Of a DNA stretch of 64,000 nt, positions 46,710 through 59,386 are shown piece after piece; the first letter of the stretch is position 1, and each line of letters begins with the position of its first letter. The translations under genes were made by a program, and so were the position numbers. The notes under the pieces were generated by a model. It saw only the letters and a program-made list of their open reading frames with translations, made no database searches and was not told the origin of the DNA. The DNA is from Orobanche coerulescens (lineage: Eukaryota > Streptophyta > Magnoliopsida > Lamiales > Orobanchaceae), in the NCBI GenBank assembly GCA_033398695.1, contig CM065802.1, positions 142,276,096 to 142,340,095 on the forward strand, given 5' to 3'.

Positions 46710-48372
46710 GGATCCAGCCGGGACTTTTTCATCATTTTCATCCCTTTTCTTCTTTTATTCGAGAGAGAGGGTTGAGGGAGAGATTTTGCCATCATCAATC
46801 ATTTGAGTGTGTAATTTTCATCATCTTCATTCATTTGGGAAGCTTGGATACTCGTTTTAACTCGTGTTCATCGGATCGAAGTGGTTGGATCTTCAAGAGG
46901 TAATTTCTTCAACATCTTGGATTTCGATTTTGTGTTGAGATATGATGTTTTGGACGTGATAATCATGTTATATGAGGGGATATATATATATGATTATGAG
47001 TTTGTATATGGATTCATTGGATTATTGAGGGATTATTCAAGAACACTTTGAATATCGAGTTGGATTTGGGGATTTTCGATTAACTGTTGTTATAATCACG
47101 TATTTGGATATTCATAACGGATTATTGATCGTATTGAAGATGTTTTGTTGGTTTGAAACACTTCTTGGGGTTTTGGTGTTGGTATTATTGAGGTTTGGTT
47201 GTAATCAATCGAAGTTGGCCACTAAGTGTTCGATTTAATGCCCCAATGAACTTGGTTTAATCGTATCGACATTTTGAGTTCGTTATATTCGTGTTTGATT
47301 CATGTATTGAACGGATTGATGGTAATTGTATTTATTCAAGGTTGTTCGAGCGACCGACACTTCATTTAGGACGTTTGTTCGTGGAAGGACATTCTTCATC
47401 GGTATTGTGTAAGTTAATTCTTACTCGGTTAAAAGGATATTCATCCCTTTTGTTGTTGTTAATTCATAATCATAACTCATTCATCATTATATTAACCGTA
47501 TCAAAACTTGTTATTGTCAATTAATCACTTGACCATCGAGCAGCGGTTCCAATCATTTCATTGAGCTGTCATTTATTTCACTATCATTCCATCTCGGTGA
47601 GTCATTATTCATTTCGATGTCACTTTTGTTATATCGTGGCATTCCGGGTCATACTGGCGTGCCGGTTTGTATGTGTTGGATTTTCATGTCGGGCACGTTT
47701 AAGTCGTGTGTTGGTTGTTGGCCTCACATTGGACTGTGCACACGAGTCATATGCCTCGTGAGACTGATTAGGTACAAGACCACACATGTATTCGATCGAT
47801 ACTCGTTGGTGGCTTGTGCACGGACACATTTCCATCCCGGGCGTAGTGTGGCGCCACCCTTTGAGCCGTACTGTTAGTTGATTCATATAGCATGTTTGAT
47901 TGCGTATGTTTCGACAGGATATTTTATAACTTCAGATATAATCATGATTGTGTATTTTCAACCCTTGAGGATTGTTGTTCTGTGTAACTGACCCCGTTTG
48001 GGGATTTTGTTTTTCAGGTCTTGGCAAGGTAAAAGCACGGGGAGAACATGCTGACGTTGAGGAGTCCCAGTGATACTAGTAGGGGCCCCCGATCTTTCAG
48101 TTATTCATATTGTTGTCATTTATCTTCCGCTGCATATTTTCATTTGGATACTCCGTTTCATTCAGTGTTGTGTATTTTATCTTCATATAAAATACACTAG
48201 TATTCGGTATTGTCCTGGTGTGTTGTAATTAAACTCCTCATCGGAGTAATTATTGTTGTAATGTGGTTCGGTACTACATTTATCCTGTGTAATTCATTCA
48301 TTTTCATTTGCCTGGTGGGTCCTAGTCGGGTATCCACGGCACTGTAATATCCGCCTAGTTTGGGGTGTTACA

Positions 48373-48715
48373 CTTGAGTCGTGAGACAGTACATGAACAG
48401 ATGCTTGCCCGCTTGACAGTTCAGAGAGAATTGCAGTTGGAGTTCGTGAGGCCAGAAATTGAAGTCTGGTTACAGCGTATTCAGGGACAGCTCTGCACAC
48501 TTGAGATTTCATAATCCCTTAATGATATAATCAGATCGAAGTAGGTTACTGACACATTCTTATCTCGAGTTCGGGATGAAGTAACTCAAGGGAAAGCCCC
48601 TATATTTGTGATCCATGAGGATGGATTGATACGCTTCATGAATCGAGTTTGTGTACCCGCAGACGAAGAGTTGAGGAACTCCATCATGAGAGAGGCCCAT
48701 GCTACTGTTAGGAGT
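48373..48715 (+). pseudogene. Element D end of RNase H to integrase N-terminus
   Basis: Continues D after F (LSRETVHEQMLARLTVQREL, then [20 protein letters not shown]). Stops include TAA in the LEIS region and TAG at 48542-48544, the latter at the same codon as A's TAG at 4025. It runs to EAHAT, where copia element G cuts in after GCTAC. Confidence 0.88.
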
Positions 48716-50690
48716 ATACCCTCGAATGCCACTCAGAGGATGTTGAGTGAGGGCATTGCACTTGTAATTATGTAAATCAATTATATAAGGCTATGAATGT
48801 TTCTTTATTTACTGGTAGTTACTGGCATTTCTAACTCGTAAATATGCATATAGAAACTAGTCCATGTATTTGAGAGCAAAACGTTCCACTAGAAAGATTT
48901 ATAGCTCAAATACTTAATGGTTCGCAAGTCGATGAAACTTGACTGGGCGTTAAGTTTATGTGAAGACTTGTATGACGTGTTCTGTAACATGGAGAGTGCC
49001 TGTCGAACGTTAATGGTTAGTGGGAGCACACGTTATAGGTATGCTAATTGGATTAGTATACTGGAACTGACTCACCCTCGATTCGTCACACGGATTTCAC
49101 TCTGGGACAGTCAATGACGGAATCGAAAGGCTGTGATAGGTATTCGTGAACCTTCGACTAGAGGATTTAGTAGGGATGTGCTTGTGACGTCAAGGTTTTC
49201 ATTAGAGTAGTTCGACCCTGTAAACCAGAAGGAGGGGGTCAACCTCGATGTGCATCTTGACGGGCAAGTAGCAGGTCCTACTGAATACCAAGATAGAATT
49301 CTTTCTCCCGTTAGTGAGCGGGTTATATGTCCTATGCGGTTATTGGCAGATGAGATCATAAGTCTTTGGCCAAAGCATTGGAGCTAGTTGTATTGGATAC
49401 ACGAGAGCTCGATGATCTCGATTTGCATTAACGCATGCATAACGTCAAGTATAGATAGGGTCTGAGTGACCGTGACCTTATAACTTGATCGGGACATTTG
49501 AAAGAAGGGTTTATACGTATACTGGTATTCACGACAGAATGGTTCTTGAATGATCCCATCATTCGTTCTCAGTTGGGGTACAGTGTAGGCCGCCAGGCTG
49601 GCTAAGTGGTGCTACTACTCTTTGGTTCCTCCCATTGCTGACTGAGACGAACCTACCGAGTCGCGCAATAGGATTGACAACGGAATGAATCAAGCTAATT
49701 TTTTCATTATGAATATTAGATATTGGATATCTAAATTTGGGACATTGGATGTTTAAATCTATTTATCGGATAAATTGATTTACGGCTAAATGAATTAAAT
49801 ATATCACTGGGTGATTAATTTAATTCATGAATATAATTATTTCTTGAAGAAATTAATTATGTTATTTTGTATTTGATATGTTTAATTAATTGGATTAGTT
49901 AATCGATAAAAATACATCGGAACGGAATTGTAGTTTATCTGTTTGGACTCACGGGAGTCCGAAACGAACCGAACTCATCCATTTTTGCATAGTATCCCCC
50001 CCCTTTGTTGCCACTAACTTTCCTCTTGTCTTGTTGCTTTCATTTTATATGAAAGAACATGACATTGTGGGGTTTAAAATCATGTGGCATGATTTGTATT
50101 ATTGAAGTGAGAGTTGAATAAAGGGAAGAAGACATCTCATATCACATGCACCTTTTGATTCCTTGTGTGAAATCATACGTGAGTTGTATTGGAGAGAGAG
50201 AGAGAGAAAGAACTTTGAGTTCATTTCATAACTCTTTAGTCCTCTTCTTCCTTTCTTCATTTTGTTCTTGATAGTTCTTAGAGAAAAATCACGAATTCAA
50301 AGAGAGATTGTGAGTTAAACACTTAGAGTGTTATAATCAATAGCTTCATCACATAGCTCTAGCCGTATCCTTGGAGGATAGAAAGGTGTTGTCATTCCGT
50401 TCGTTTTTCCGGAGTGTGACAAGTAGAGGCGCGGTTTTTCGGCGTTGGATCATTCAAGTGCTTGGAGTGCTTCAGATCATAGAGAATTCAACTAAAGCTT
50501 GGGGAATAGCTCAAGAGAAGGTTATCTATCTAATCAACAGACTACAAGGGTGAGTTTCTATATCTCTTGTGAATTCGTTTTCGATATTCGTATATACATA
50601 GCTCGATCGATCCTCGTAGGGATTCAGATCGAATTAATTTTCGTTTTACCGCTTCCGCTGGGCCTTTGTTTTAGGCACCGAATCCCAACA
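48716..50690 (+). repeat. Element G 5' LTR (1,975 bp)
   Basis: Starts TGTTAGGAGTATACC and ends GAATCCCAACA. It lacks about 29 bp present in the 3' LTR at 56570-56600 (CCTTATTGGATAAGGGGTCGG). TTTTATATGAA near 50043 is a possible TATA box; a GA microsatellite is at 50190-50210. Confidence 0.93.
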
Positions 50691-50691
50691 G

Positions 50692-50703
50692 TGGTATTGG
50701 AGC
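50692..50703 (+). other. Element G primer-binding site
   Basis: TGGTATTGGAGC begins one base after the LTR, the initiator tRNA-Met type with two changes. Confidence 0.75.
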
Positions 50704-52454
50704 GTAGGTCTTGCGATCGTATATACGATATTGGCATTTGGAATGCTCGATTAGATGGTGAATGATTTAGAATCATTTTAGTCATAATCGTGGTATATGT
50801 TTTTCGTTTGTTATAGTTGTATTTTTCGTAAGTTTATATCTAAATATAAATCTTAAATTTCTGGGAAATATGATTTATATTGAAGATATAAATGTTGGAA
50901 AATATTGATATTGGATATCCGGTCGAAAATCTAACCCCGAATCGTCGTCGGACGACTTTTTGGTCAAAAGATGCATTCTGGCCGAGAGTGACTCGAACGT
51001 GTCCTGGGTGACTCGGTCGTGTCCGACAGTCTGTCCAGGCCACTGCCAGGTAGACCCAACCGTGTCAGACGACACGGGCCGTGTCTGGCCGGCAGGCTTT
51101 CGGAAGTGACTCGACCGTGTCAGGCGACACGACCGTGCCTGGCAGGAATGTTTGGGACACTTCCGGCACGACCCGACCGTGTCAGGCGACACGGGACGTG
51201 TCTAGCCGGCAGGCTGCCGGTAGTGACTCGGCCGTGGCAGGCCATTTTTCACCCGGCTTGATTTTTCCGTATTTTCTTGAAAATTAATCTTCTGCATGTT
51301 AAATTGGATTTAATATGATTAAAATGATTTATGGTATTTCATTTTATAAGGGAAATTCGATTAATTGGAATAATTATGGTCGACCGAATTATTTTGAACG
51401 TTATCATATTACCGATTGTGTGAATCGATTGGATCGGTTTGTATTGTTGATTGGATCAATGTATCTCTATGCTTTCCATTTATATAGTATTTATTGGAAG
51501 AATGCTTTTGAATGGGGATGTGGTTCATGGAGTTAGTTTTGAATCGTTCGTTTTATTCGATTGGGTTGTAAAGGCCGTTTTGAGCCTATTTATTTTACTA
51601 GAAATATTTGTATCTAGGATACAATTTTCAATGTAAAATTTATATGTAATGACGAAGACCGGAGGAAGATCCGTTTCGAGAAGACGAAGATTCAAGGCGA
51701 ATACTTGTAATTAGATTATGGAGTTTTTATTTTCTAGGAACGGTCCATGAACCACATGTTGGTAGCAACTAGGTTGTGAATGGTTGTTTCATATTGTATG
51801 AATGCTACAAACGCGCTTAAATGATTAATGTGCAAAGTGTAACGTTAATCGCGAGTCCCACAACAAATTATTAAGTTTATAAGGTTTCAAGGTTTTCCTT
51901 CCCTCCATCGAGCTTTCGGGAAATTGAAACCCAAACCGGATGTGCTATGCTTCCGAGTTATCGGGGTAGTCGTTTGGGGAGGACGGATAAATTACCGGGA
52001 GCGCATTGGATGCCTTTGGTTGGAGCAAATTTTATCCCTAGAAACTTGATAGGTTGCCGGATAAGATTCAATTGTGAAACTAATTTGCGTCGATGGTATA
52101 AACTTAACTTGTTCACGAACCATAGAAACCGTATAGGTTGAGGGGAGTGAACAAGGGGAAAAAGAAGATTGAATAATCCATTAGATGGGTTGGTGTTGGA
52201 CATCACTTTATGAAAATTAATAGACTAGAAACCTGTTCGGTTGCCCTCTATTAAGATTTATAAAGAACTCGATCACAACTATGAAGTAGAGCGACGATAC
52301 TTCCGGATTTCACATAGGAGTGTGTTATTCCGATAAAATAGTGGGAGCTGGGTAACAAGAATAGAAAAGACCTTAATTCTATACTCAGATCATAATATAA
52401 CAAGTCACCAATTAATATGTTATACTTAATGCAGACATAAATCTCAATACGACA
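50704..52454 (+). other. Element G leader, non-coding
   Basis: AT-rich apart from a GC-rich island at 50985-51250 made of repeated hairpins. Short open frames over the island are by-products of its base composition. Such leaders carry packaging and dimerisation signals in other copia elements; none is proved here. Confidence 0.6.
51019..51245 (+). repeat. Element G leader hairpin repeat array
   Basis: Three near-identical hairpins, CGTGTC-AGRC-GACACG, at 51061-51076, 51116-51131 and 51178-51193, 55 and 62 bp apart. Each of the later two is preceded by GACYCGACCGTG; the flanks repeat GTGTCTRGCCGGCAGGC and TGACTCGNCCGTG. Flanking half-units occur at 51019 and 51225. Confidence 0.75.
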
Positions 52455-53263
52455 ATGAATCCACTCGCAATTCTACTCGAGAAGAACACCCTGATTGGAC
52501 CTTACTTTGTGGACTGGCTCCATAATCTGATGATAGTCCTCAGTATAGAGGCACTGGGATACGTCTTGGAGACGGATATTCCGGAGCCTCCTGTGCGGAT
52601 CAGAGCCAATCAGGAAGAGATCGAAAACCACAAAAAGTGGGTTAAGGATGACGTAAAAGTTCGTGCATACATGATGGCTTCTATGTCTAATGAGCTTCAG
52701 AGAGCTCATGAGAAAATGACTTCTACTAGGCAGATTCTATCTCACTTAACCGAACTTTATGGTGAGCACAGCAGAACTGCTAGATATGAGATATCCAAGC
52801 AACAGTTCGGTGCAAGGATGAAGGAAGGTGTGAAAGTTGGGGAACATGTCCTCAAAATGATATCCATGATCGAGAGATTAGAGGCTCTTGATTTTAAAAT
52901 GGATACTTCTCTGCAAACCGACCTTATCCTACAGTCTCTTCCTGATTCCTTCTCACAGTTTGTTATGAACTTTAACTGCAATGAGATTGCATGTAACTTA
53001 GCTGGGCTAATGAACAAACTGGTGACCGCTCAGTCTCAGATAAAGACTTCGCGAATGAAGGAGTCTGCCCTTGTGATTTCTTCTGGACTTCAGAAGTCTA
53101 AGAATAAGAAGAAAAAGACCAAGAAGCGGATTGGACCACAAGCTAAGGACCTTAAGGGAAAGGGCAAGGCCCCGATGGTTCCAAAGAACAAGAAGAATAA
53201 GGATGCTTGTCTCAAGTGTGGTGAGATGGGCCACTGGGCTAGAGACAGTCCGATTCTTCATGG
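52455..53263 (+). pseudogene. Element G gag, open
   Basis: The ATG at 52455 opens a 438-codon stretch; about the first 270 residues are gag. The N-terminus (NPLAILLEKNTLIGPYFVDW) and the helical middle (AYMMASMSNELQ to FGARMKEG) match plant copia gag of the UBN2 type. A Lys-rich stretch precedes one zinc knuckle CLKCGEMGHWARDS, in which the final Cys is Ser. There is no stop inside gag. Confidence 0.88.
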
Positions 53264-54629
53264 CGCTTCAGGTACAGAACTTTTAGTTTTGGAAACAAAT
53301 TGTTCTGCTATTGTATTTTCAATTTCCTGGATACTGGATTCTGGTGCTAGTTCTCATATTTGTATCGTGAATCAAGATCTAGAACAAAGTAGGAAGCTTG
53401 GAGCTGGAGAAGTTATGATCACGGTCAGTAGCAGCCATAGTGTCGAAGCGACCGACATAGGATCACTTCTTTTGGGTTTGGAATCCAGTTTTGTTCTGAC
53501 TTTAGAAGATGTACTTGTTTTGCCCAAGGGGCACAAAAACATTGTATCTATTCCGGTCATGGACCGAAAAGTCTTTTCATTTTTCATTGGTGATGGTTCC
53601 TGCAAAATTTATTTCAGAAATAAACTAGTGGGTACTGCTACATTGTTAAATAGATTGTATCATGTAAATATCAGCAACAAAGTAGTTGTGAATACTATGA
53701 CTAGAAAACGTGGTAGGGATGAAACCAATCAAGTTTTGAAATGGCATCTAAGACTTGGTCATGTTGGTTAGACCAAGATTTACAAGATGGAAAAAGATGG
53801 ACTTATGGGTCCATTGGGATCGGATCCCTTTCCTACTTGTGAATCTTGCCTTAAAGGCAAAATGACTAAGTCCCCCTTCACAGGGACTTTTGAAAGAGCC
53901 GCTGATAAACTGGGATTAATCCATACTGACGTTTGTGGTGCTTTGGAAGCAGCACGTGATGGATATCAATATTTCATTACGTTTACAGATGATCATACTA
54001 GGTATGGTTATGTATACTTAATGAAACATAAATCCGAGGCTTTTGAGAAATTTCAGGAATTCAAGGCCCTAGTCGAGAAATAAACTGGTAATCATATCAA
54101 AGAACTTCTGTCGGACCGAGGTGGCGAGTATATGAGTACGAAGTTTGACGAGTTCCTTAAGGAACATGGAATAGTTTCACAACTAACACCTCCAGATACT
54201 CCTCAGTTAAATGGTGTGTCAGAAAGAAGGAACCGAACCTTTTTGAATATGGTCCGTTCCATGTTGGGCTATACTGACTTGCCGATTTACCTGTGGGGGC
54301 ATGCACTCCTGACTGCCGCTTACATCTTGAATAAATGTCCTTCCAAATTCGTTCCTAAAACTCCACATGAGATGTGGAAGGGAAGGAAACCAAGTCTTAA
54401 TCATATTAGGATTTGGGGATGTCCCGCCTATGTCAAGAAGACTAAGGTGGAGAAGTTGGAAGCTAGGTCCACGAAGGGACGTTTCATTGGATTCCCGTCT
54501 GGGATGATGGGATATCTATTCTACATGCCTGAAGATCGAAAGATCGTTGTTGCTTTACAAGCACACTTCCTAGAAGATGAGTTCATCCAGGAAGGCGGAG
54601 CAGGTAGAAGTATTTCTTTGGAAGAATAG
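53264..54629 (+). pseudogene. Element G protease and integrase
   Basis: The protease keeps D-S-G (WILDSGASSHIC, near 53330-53365). The pre-integrase region ends in LKWHLRLGHVG, then TAG at 53769-53771. Integrase continues with the CESCLKGKM zinc pair, the first Asp in IHTDVCG, a stop at 54081-54083, the second Asp in LLSDRGGEY (the stop lies just before this) and the Glu in NGVSERRNRT. The C-terminal IWGCPAYVKK and GRFIGFPSG motifs are present. A stop at 54627-54629 ends this section. Confidence 0.88.
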
Positions 54630-56369
54630 AATGAAACTCCTAAGGAGACACCTGTGCAAGAAATTGGAACCGAACCTTCTGAAACACAAGTACAACCACC
54701 TCGTAGATCTAGTAGGGTGTCTCATTTACCTGAGAGGTATGAGCTTGTGCACTTGGAGGAGTTGGGTCTCCGTGAGGTTCCAAGTGATAGCCAAGAGACC
54801 GACCCAACGACCTATGACCAAGCGATGGTGGATGTAGACTCCGTGAAATGGCGCGAAGCTATGGAAGCTGAGATAGACTCGATGCATGTCAATTAGGTCT
54901 GGACTCTAGTAGACCGCCCCAAGGGCATAGTGCCTATTGGGAACAAGTGGATCTATAAGAGAAAGACTGATGGTGATGGCAAGGTTGACGCCTATAAGGC
55001 CAGGCTTGTGGAAAAGGGTTATACCCAAAAGGAAGGGATCGATTACCATGATACCTTCTCCCCCGTAGCCATGATCAAGTCTATTCGCATGATGCTTGCT
55101 ATAGCTTCCTACCACGATTATGAGATATGGCAAATGGACGTAAAGACGGATTTCCTTAATGGATTCCTCGAGGAGGAAATCTATATGGAGCAGCCTAAAG
55201 GCTTTGTGTCCGAAGTCGATATTCAGAAAGTGTGCAAGCTTTAGTGTTCCATTTATGGACTGAAGCAAGCGTCGTGTAGTTGGAACCTTGGTTTTGACGA
55301 GGCAGTCAAAGAGTTTGACTTCGTGCAAAATGAGGAGGAACCTTGTGTATACAAGAGGGTTAGTGGGAGCAAGATCACATTCTTAGTACTATATGTAGAT
55401 GACATTCTACTAATAAGAAATGATGTGGGAATGCTCAGTTCTGTGAAAGCTTGGCTTTCGAGTAATTTCTCCATGAAAGACTTGGGAGAAGCTACCTATA
55501 TTATTGGTATTCGACTCTACCGGGGTAGAGCGAAGAGAACAACAGGTCTTTCCCAAGCCCTCTGTATAGATAAAATATTAAAAAAGATGGATGATTCTAA
55601 AAGAGGGTTCCTACCGATACGACATGGAATAAAACTCTCTTTGAAGATGTGTCCTCAAAGTGAGGAACAACGAAAGGTAATGAGTAATATACCATATGCT
55701 TCGGCCGTGGGTAGCCTTATGTATGCTATGTTGTGTACGAGACCTGACATTGCGCATGCTGTAAGCGTGGTGAGTAAGTTTCAGGCAAACCCAGGTAGGG
55801 AACATTGGACTGCTGTAAAGAATGTTCTCAAGTACTTAAGAAGGACTAGAGATATGGTTCTGATGTATGGCGGTGGAGAATTGGATGTGGTGGGATTCAC
55901 TGATTCGGACTTCCAAGGACTAAAGGACGACTCGATGTCTACTTCTGGCTACATATTTACGCTTAATGGAGGAGCAATATCTTTACGTAGCGCCAAGCAA
56001 AGCGCGACTGCTGATTCCACCTGTCAGGCTGAGTATCAAGCAGCCTCGGAGGCTTCCAAGGAAGGGTTATGGATTAAGAAGTTTCTGGGAGAACTTCAAG
56101 TGATACCATGTGGCCGAGCCGTTGCTCGCTATCGCGATAACGACGGAGTCAGAGCATGTGCCAAGGAGCCGAGGTTTCACAACAGTACCAAGCACATTGA
56201 GAGGAAGTATCATCTCGTAAGAGAATTTGTTCGCAAATGATACATTGTGCTGCATAGTGTAGACTCGGTCGACAACGTTGTTGATCCACTGACCAAGCCA
56301 CTTTCTCAGACTAACTTGGAGTGTCATCTGGAGAACATGGGTATTAGATACCATAGTGTGTGGCATTGA
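54630..56369 (+). pseudogene. Element G reverse transcriptase and RNase H
   Basis: Same frame as gag. WREAMEAEIDSM starts the reverse transcriptase region; TAG at 54894-54896 replaces Gln before VWTLVDRP. Next come KWIYKRK, KARLVEKGYTQ and YLVDD-type catalytic LYVDDILL near 55395-55415, with a stop at 55242-55244 before CSIYGLKQ. RNase H has GFTDSDFQG, SGYIFTLNGGAISLRS.KQ and ADST..AEYQAASEA. TGA at 56238-56240 and the natural end TGA at 56367-56369 follow. Four stops are near-synonymous single-base changes; no frameshift seen. Confidence 0.88.
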
Positions 56370-56384
56370 GTGCAAGTGGGAGAT
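56370..56384 (+). other. Element G polypurine tract
   Basis: GCAAGTGGGAGATT just before the 3' LTR, the common copia form. Confidence 0.75.
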
Positions 56385-58391
56385 TGTTAGGAGTATGCCC
56401 TCGAATGCACTCAGAGGATGTTGAGTGAGGGCATTGCACTTGTAATTATGTAAATCAAATATATAAGGCTATGGATGTTTCTTTATTTACTGGTAGTTAC
56501 TGGCATTCCTAACTCGTAAATATACATATAGAAACTAGTCTGTGTATTTGAGAGCAAAACATTCCACTCCTTATTGGATAAGGGGTCGGCACTGGAAAGG
56601 TTTATAGCTCAAATACTTAATCGTTCGCAAGTCGATAAAACTTTACTGGGCGTTAAGTTTATGTGAAGACTTGTATGACGTGTTCTTTGACATGGAGAGT
56701 GCTTTTAGAACGCTAATGGTTAGTGGGAGCACACGTTATAGGTATGCTAATGAGATTAGTATACTCGAACCGACTCACTCTCGATTCGTCACACGGATTT
56801 CACTCCGGGACAGTCAATGACGGAATCGAAAGGTTGTGATAGGTATTCGTGAACCTTCGACTTGAGGATTTAGTAGGGATGTGCTTGTGACATCAAGATT
56901 TTCATTAGAGTAGTTCGACCCTGTAAACCGGAAGGCGGGGGTCAACCTCAACGTGCATCTTGACGGGCAAGTAGCAGGTCCTACTGAATACCAAGATAGA
57001 ATTCTTTCTCCCGTTAGTGAGCGGGTTATATGTCCTATGCGGTTATTGGCAGATGAGATCATAAGTCTTTGGCCAAAGCATTGGATCTAGTTGTATTGGA
57101 TACACGAGAGCTCGATGATCTCGATTTGCATTAACGCATGTATAGCGTCAAGTACAGATAGGGTTTGACTGACCGTGACCCTATAACTTGATTGGGACAT
57201 TTGAAAGAAGGGTTTATACGTATACTGGTATTCACGACAGAATGGTTCTTGAATGATCCCATCATTCGTTCTCGGTTGGGGTACAGTGTAGGCCGCGAGG
57301 CTGGCTAGGTGGTGCTACTACTCTTTGGTTCCTCCCATTGCTGACTGAGATGAACCTACCGAGTTGCGCAATAGGATTGACAACGGAATGAATCAAGCTA
57401 ATTCTCTCATTATGAATATTAGATATTGGATATCTAAATTTGGGACATTAGATGTTTAAATCGATTTATCGGATAAATTGATTTACGGCTTAATAAATTA
57501 AATATATCACTACGTGATTAATTTAATTCATGAATATAATTATTTCTTGGAGAAATTAATTATGTTATTTTCTATTTGATATGTTTAATTAATTGGATTA
57601 ATTAATCGATACAAATACATCGGAACGGAATCGTAGTTTATCTGTTTGGACTCACGGGAGTCCGAAACGAACCGAACTCGTCCGTTTTTGCATAGTAGCC
57701 GCCCCCCTTTGTTTCCACTCACTTTCCTCTTGTCTTGTTGCTTTCATTTTATATGAAAGAACATGACATTGTGGAGTTTAAAATCATGTGGCATGATTTG
57801 TATTATTGAAGTGAGAGTTGAATAAAGGGAATAAGACATCTCATATCACATGCACCTTTTGATTCCTTGTGTGAAATCATACGTGAGTTGTATTGGAGAG
57901 AGAGAGAAAGAACTTTGAGTTCATTTCATAACTCTTTAGTCCTCTTCTTCCTTTCTTCATTTTGTTCTTGATAGTTCTTAGAGAAAAATCAAGAATTCAA
58001 AGAGAGATTGTGAGTTAAACACTTAAGAGTATTATAATCAATGGCTTCATCACCTATCTCTAGCCGTATCCTTGGAGGATAGCAAGGTGTTGTCATTTCG
58101 TTCGTTTTTCTGGTGCGTGAAAAGTAGAGGCGTGGTTTTTCGGCGTTGGATCATTCAAGTGCTTGGAGTGCTTCGGATCATAGAGAATTCAACTAAAGCT
58201 TTGGGAATATCTCAAGAGAAGGTTATCCATATAATCAACGGACTACAAGGGTGAGTTTCTATATCTCTTGTGAATTCGTTTTTGATATTCGTATATACGT
58301 AGCTCGATCGATCCTCATAGGGATTCGGATCGAATTAATTTTCGTTTTACCGCTTCTGCTGGGCCTTCGTTTTAGGCACCGAATCCTAACA
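56385..58391 (+). repeat. Element G 3' LTR (2,007 bp)
   Basis: TGTTAGGAGTATGCC to GAATCCTAACA. Very similar to the 5' LTR by eye, apart from the 29-bp piece and scattered single changes. Confidence 0.93.
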
Positions 58392-59386
58392 GCTACCCCG
58401 TACTCTATTCACCCGGGGTCTAGTAAGATGTATAAACATTTGAAGCAAGGTTATTGGTGGGGGAATATGAAATGTGAGGTTGCAGAATTTATTTCGAGAT
58501 GTTTAACTTGTCAGCAGGTTAAGATTGAGCATCAGTGACCCGCAGGAATGCTGAAACCACTCCCGATTCCTGAGTGGAAATGAGAGGACATATCGATGGA
58601 TTTTATTACCAGCTTGCCGACGAGTCGTCGAGGGATGAATACGATTTGGGTGATTGTGGACCGTCTAACCAAATCAGCCCACTTTTTGTAGATTAAAAAC
58701 ACATGGGGACCTGAAAGATTGGCCCAGCTGTTTATTAAAGAGATTGTAAGGTTACATGGTACCCCCAAGAGTATTGTATCGGATCGACGGGCGATTCGTG
58801 TCACTCTTTTGGAAAGCAGTTCATCATGCGGTGTGTACGCAGTTGAACTTCAGTACGGCATTTCATCTGCAGACTGATGGCCATTACGAAAGGACTATCC
58901 AAACTTTAGAGGATATGTTGAGGGCGTGCGCTCTTGATTGGAAGGATGATTGGGAAGCCCAACTGCCTTTGGTGGAATTCACTTCCAATAATAGTTGACA
59001 TGCTTCGATTCAGATGGCACCTTATGAAGCATTGTATGGCCGTCATTGTACGTCTCCCTTGTGTTGGGATGACATGTCTGAATCTTTGGGTACAGAAAAT
59101 ATGTTGTTAGCAGCCCGTGAGAAGATTGCCCTGATTAAAAGTCGTTTGTTAATGGCTCAAAGCCGACATAAGTCTTATGCAGACAACCGTCGACGACCGC
59201 TTGAGTTCGAGGTGGGCGACCATGGTCAAATGAAGTTGTCCCCTACTCGAGGTGTTTTTCGTTTTGGGAAGAGAGGCAAGCTGAGTTCGAGGTATATCAG
59301 GCCGTTTGAGGTTTTGGAACGAGTTGGTGATATGGCCTATCGTCTGGCGTTGCCACCAGCTCTGAGTCAGATAGTCATAACGTGTT
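58392..59386 (+). pseudogene. Element D integrase, truncated before the chromodomain
   Basis: Resumes after G (TPYSIHPGSSKMYK) with the Cys pair CLTCQQ, TGA after EHQ at 58536-58538, first Asp in [13 protein letters not shown], a broken second Asp site (SDR then a 2-base loss near 58785), Glu region (TDGHYERTIQT) and TGA near 58998. The C-terminal module (RGKLSSRYIRPFEVLERVGD) is readable to the His-Asn-Val-Phe codons near 59377, after which the sequence jumps into the 3' LTR. The chromodomain is missing. Confidence 0.88.

Larger units (their letters stand above)
45698..48372 (+). repeat. Element F: solo LTR (2,675 bp) nested in D RNase H
   Basis: TGTAATACCCGG to GGTGTTACA with no internal region, flanked by CTTGA at 45693-45697 and 48373-48377, a perfect target duplication. 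D's coding sequence rejoins cleanly across it (VVADAL then SRETV). The LTR backbone matches E's (start, GTTCGAGCGACCGACA, the CCAGTGATACTAGTAGGGG block, end), but the palindromes are TTACGGCCGTAA. Solo LTRs arise by recombination between an element's two LTRs. Confidence 0.94.
48716..58391 (+). mobile_element. Element G: full-length Ty1/copia retrotransposon nested in D integrase
   Basis: LTRs 48716-50690 and 56385-58391 (TGTTAGGAGTA to CCTAACA), flanked by GCTAC at 48711-48715 and 58392-58396, a perfect target duplication. The domain order gag, protease, integrase, reverse transcriptase, RNase H is that of Ty1/copia. The polyprotein is in one frame from 52455 to 56369 with six stops and no frameshift that I can see, making it the best-preserved element here. 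Clade not assigned. A long leader (about 1.76 kb) separates the 5' LTR from gag. Confidence 0.95.

Noticed and set aside
46607..46903. Open frames over the F array and TATA region
   Set aside because: Generated by the repeated TTACGGCCGTAA units and the CT-rich leader; no family likeness.
45698..48372. F as a truncated full-length element
   Set aside because: Both LTR ends and both CTTGA duplications are intact with no internal sequence, so it is a solo LTR.
51019..51287. Overlapping open frames of 68-80 codons rich in Arg, Pro and Thr
   Set aside because: By-product of the GC-rich hairpin repeats in G's leader; several frames are open at once and none has a recognisable family.
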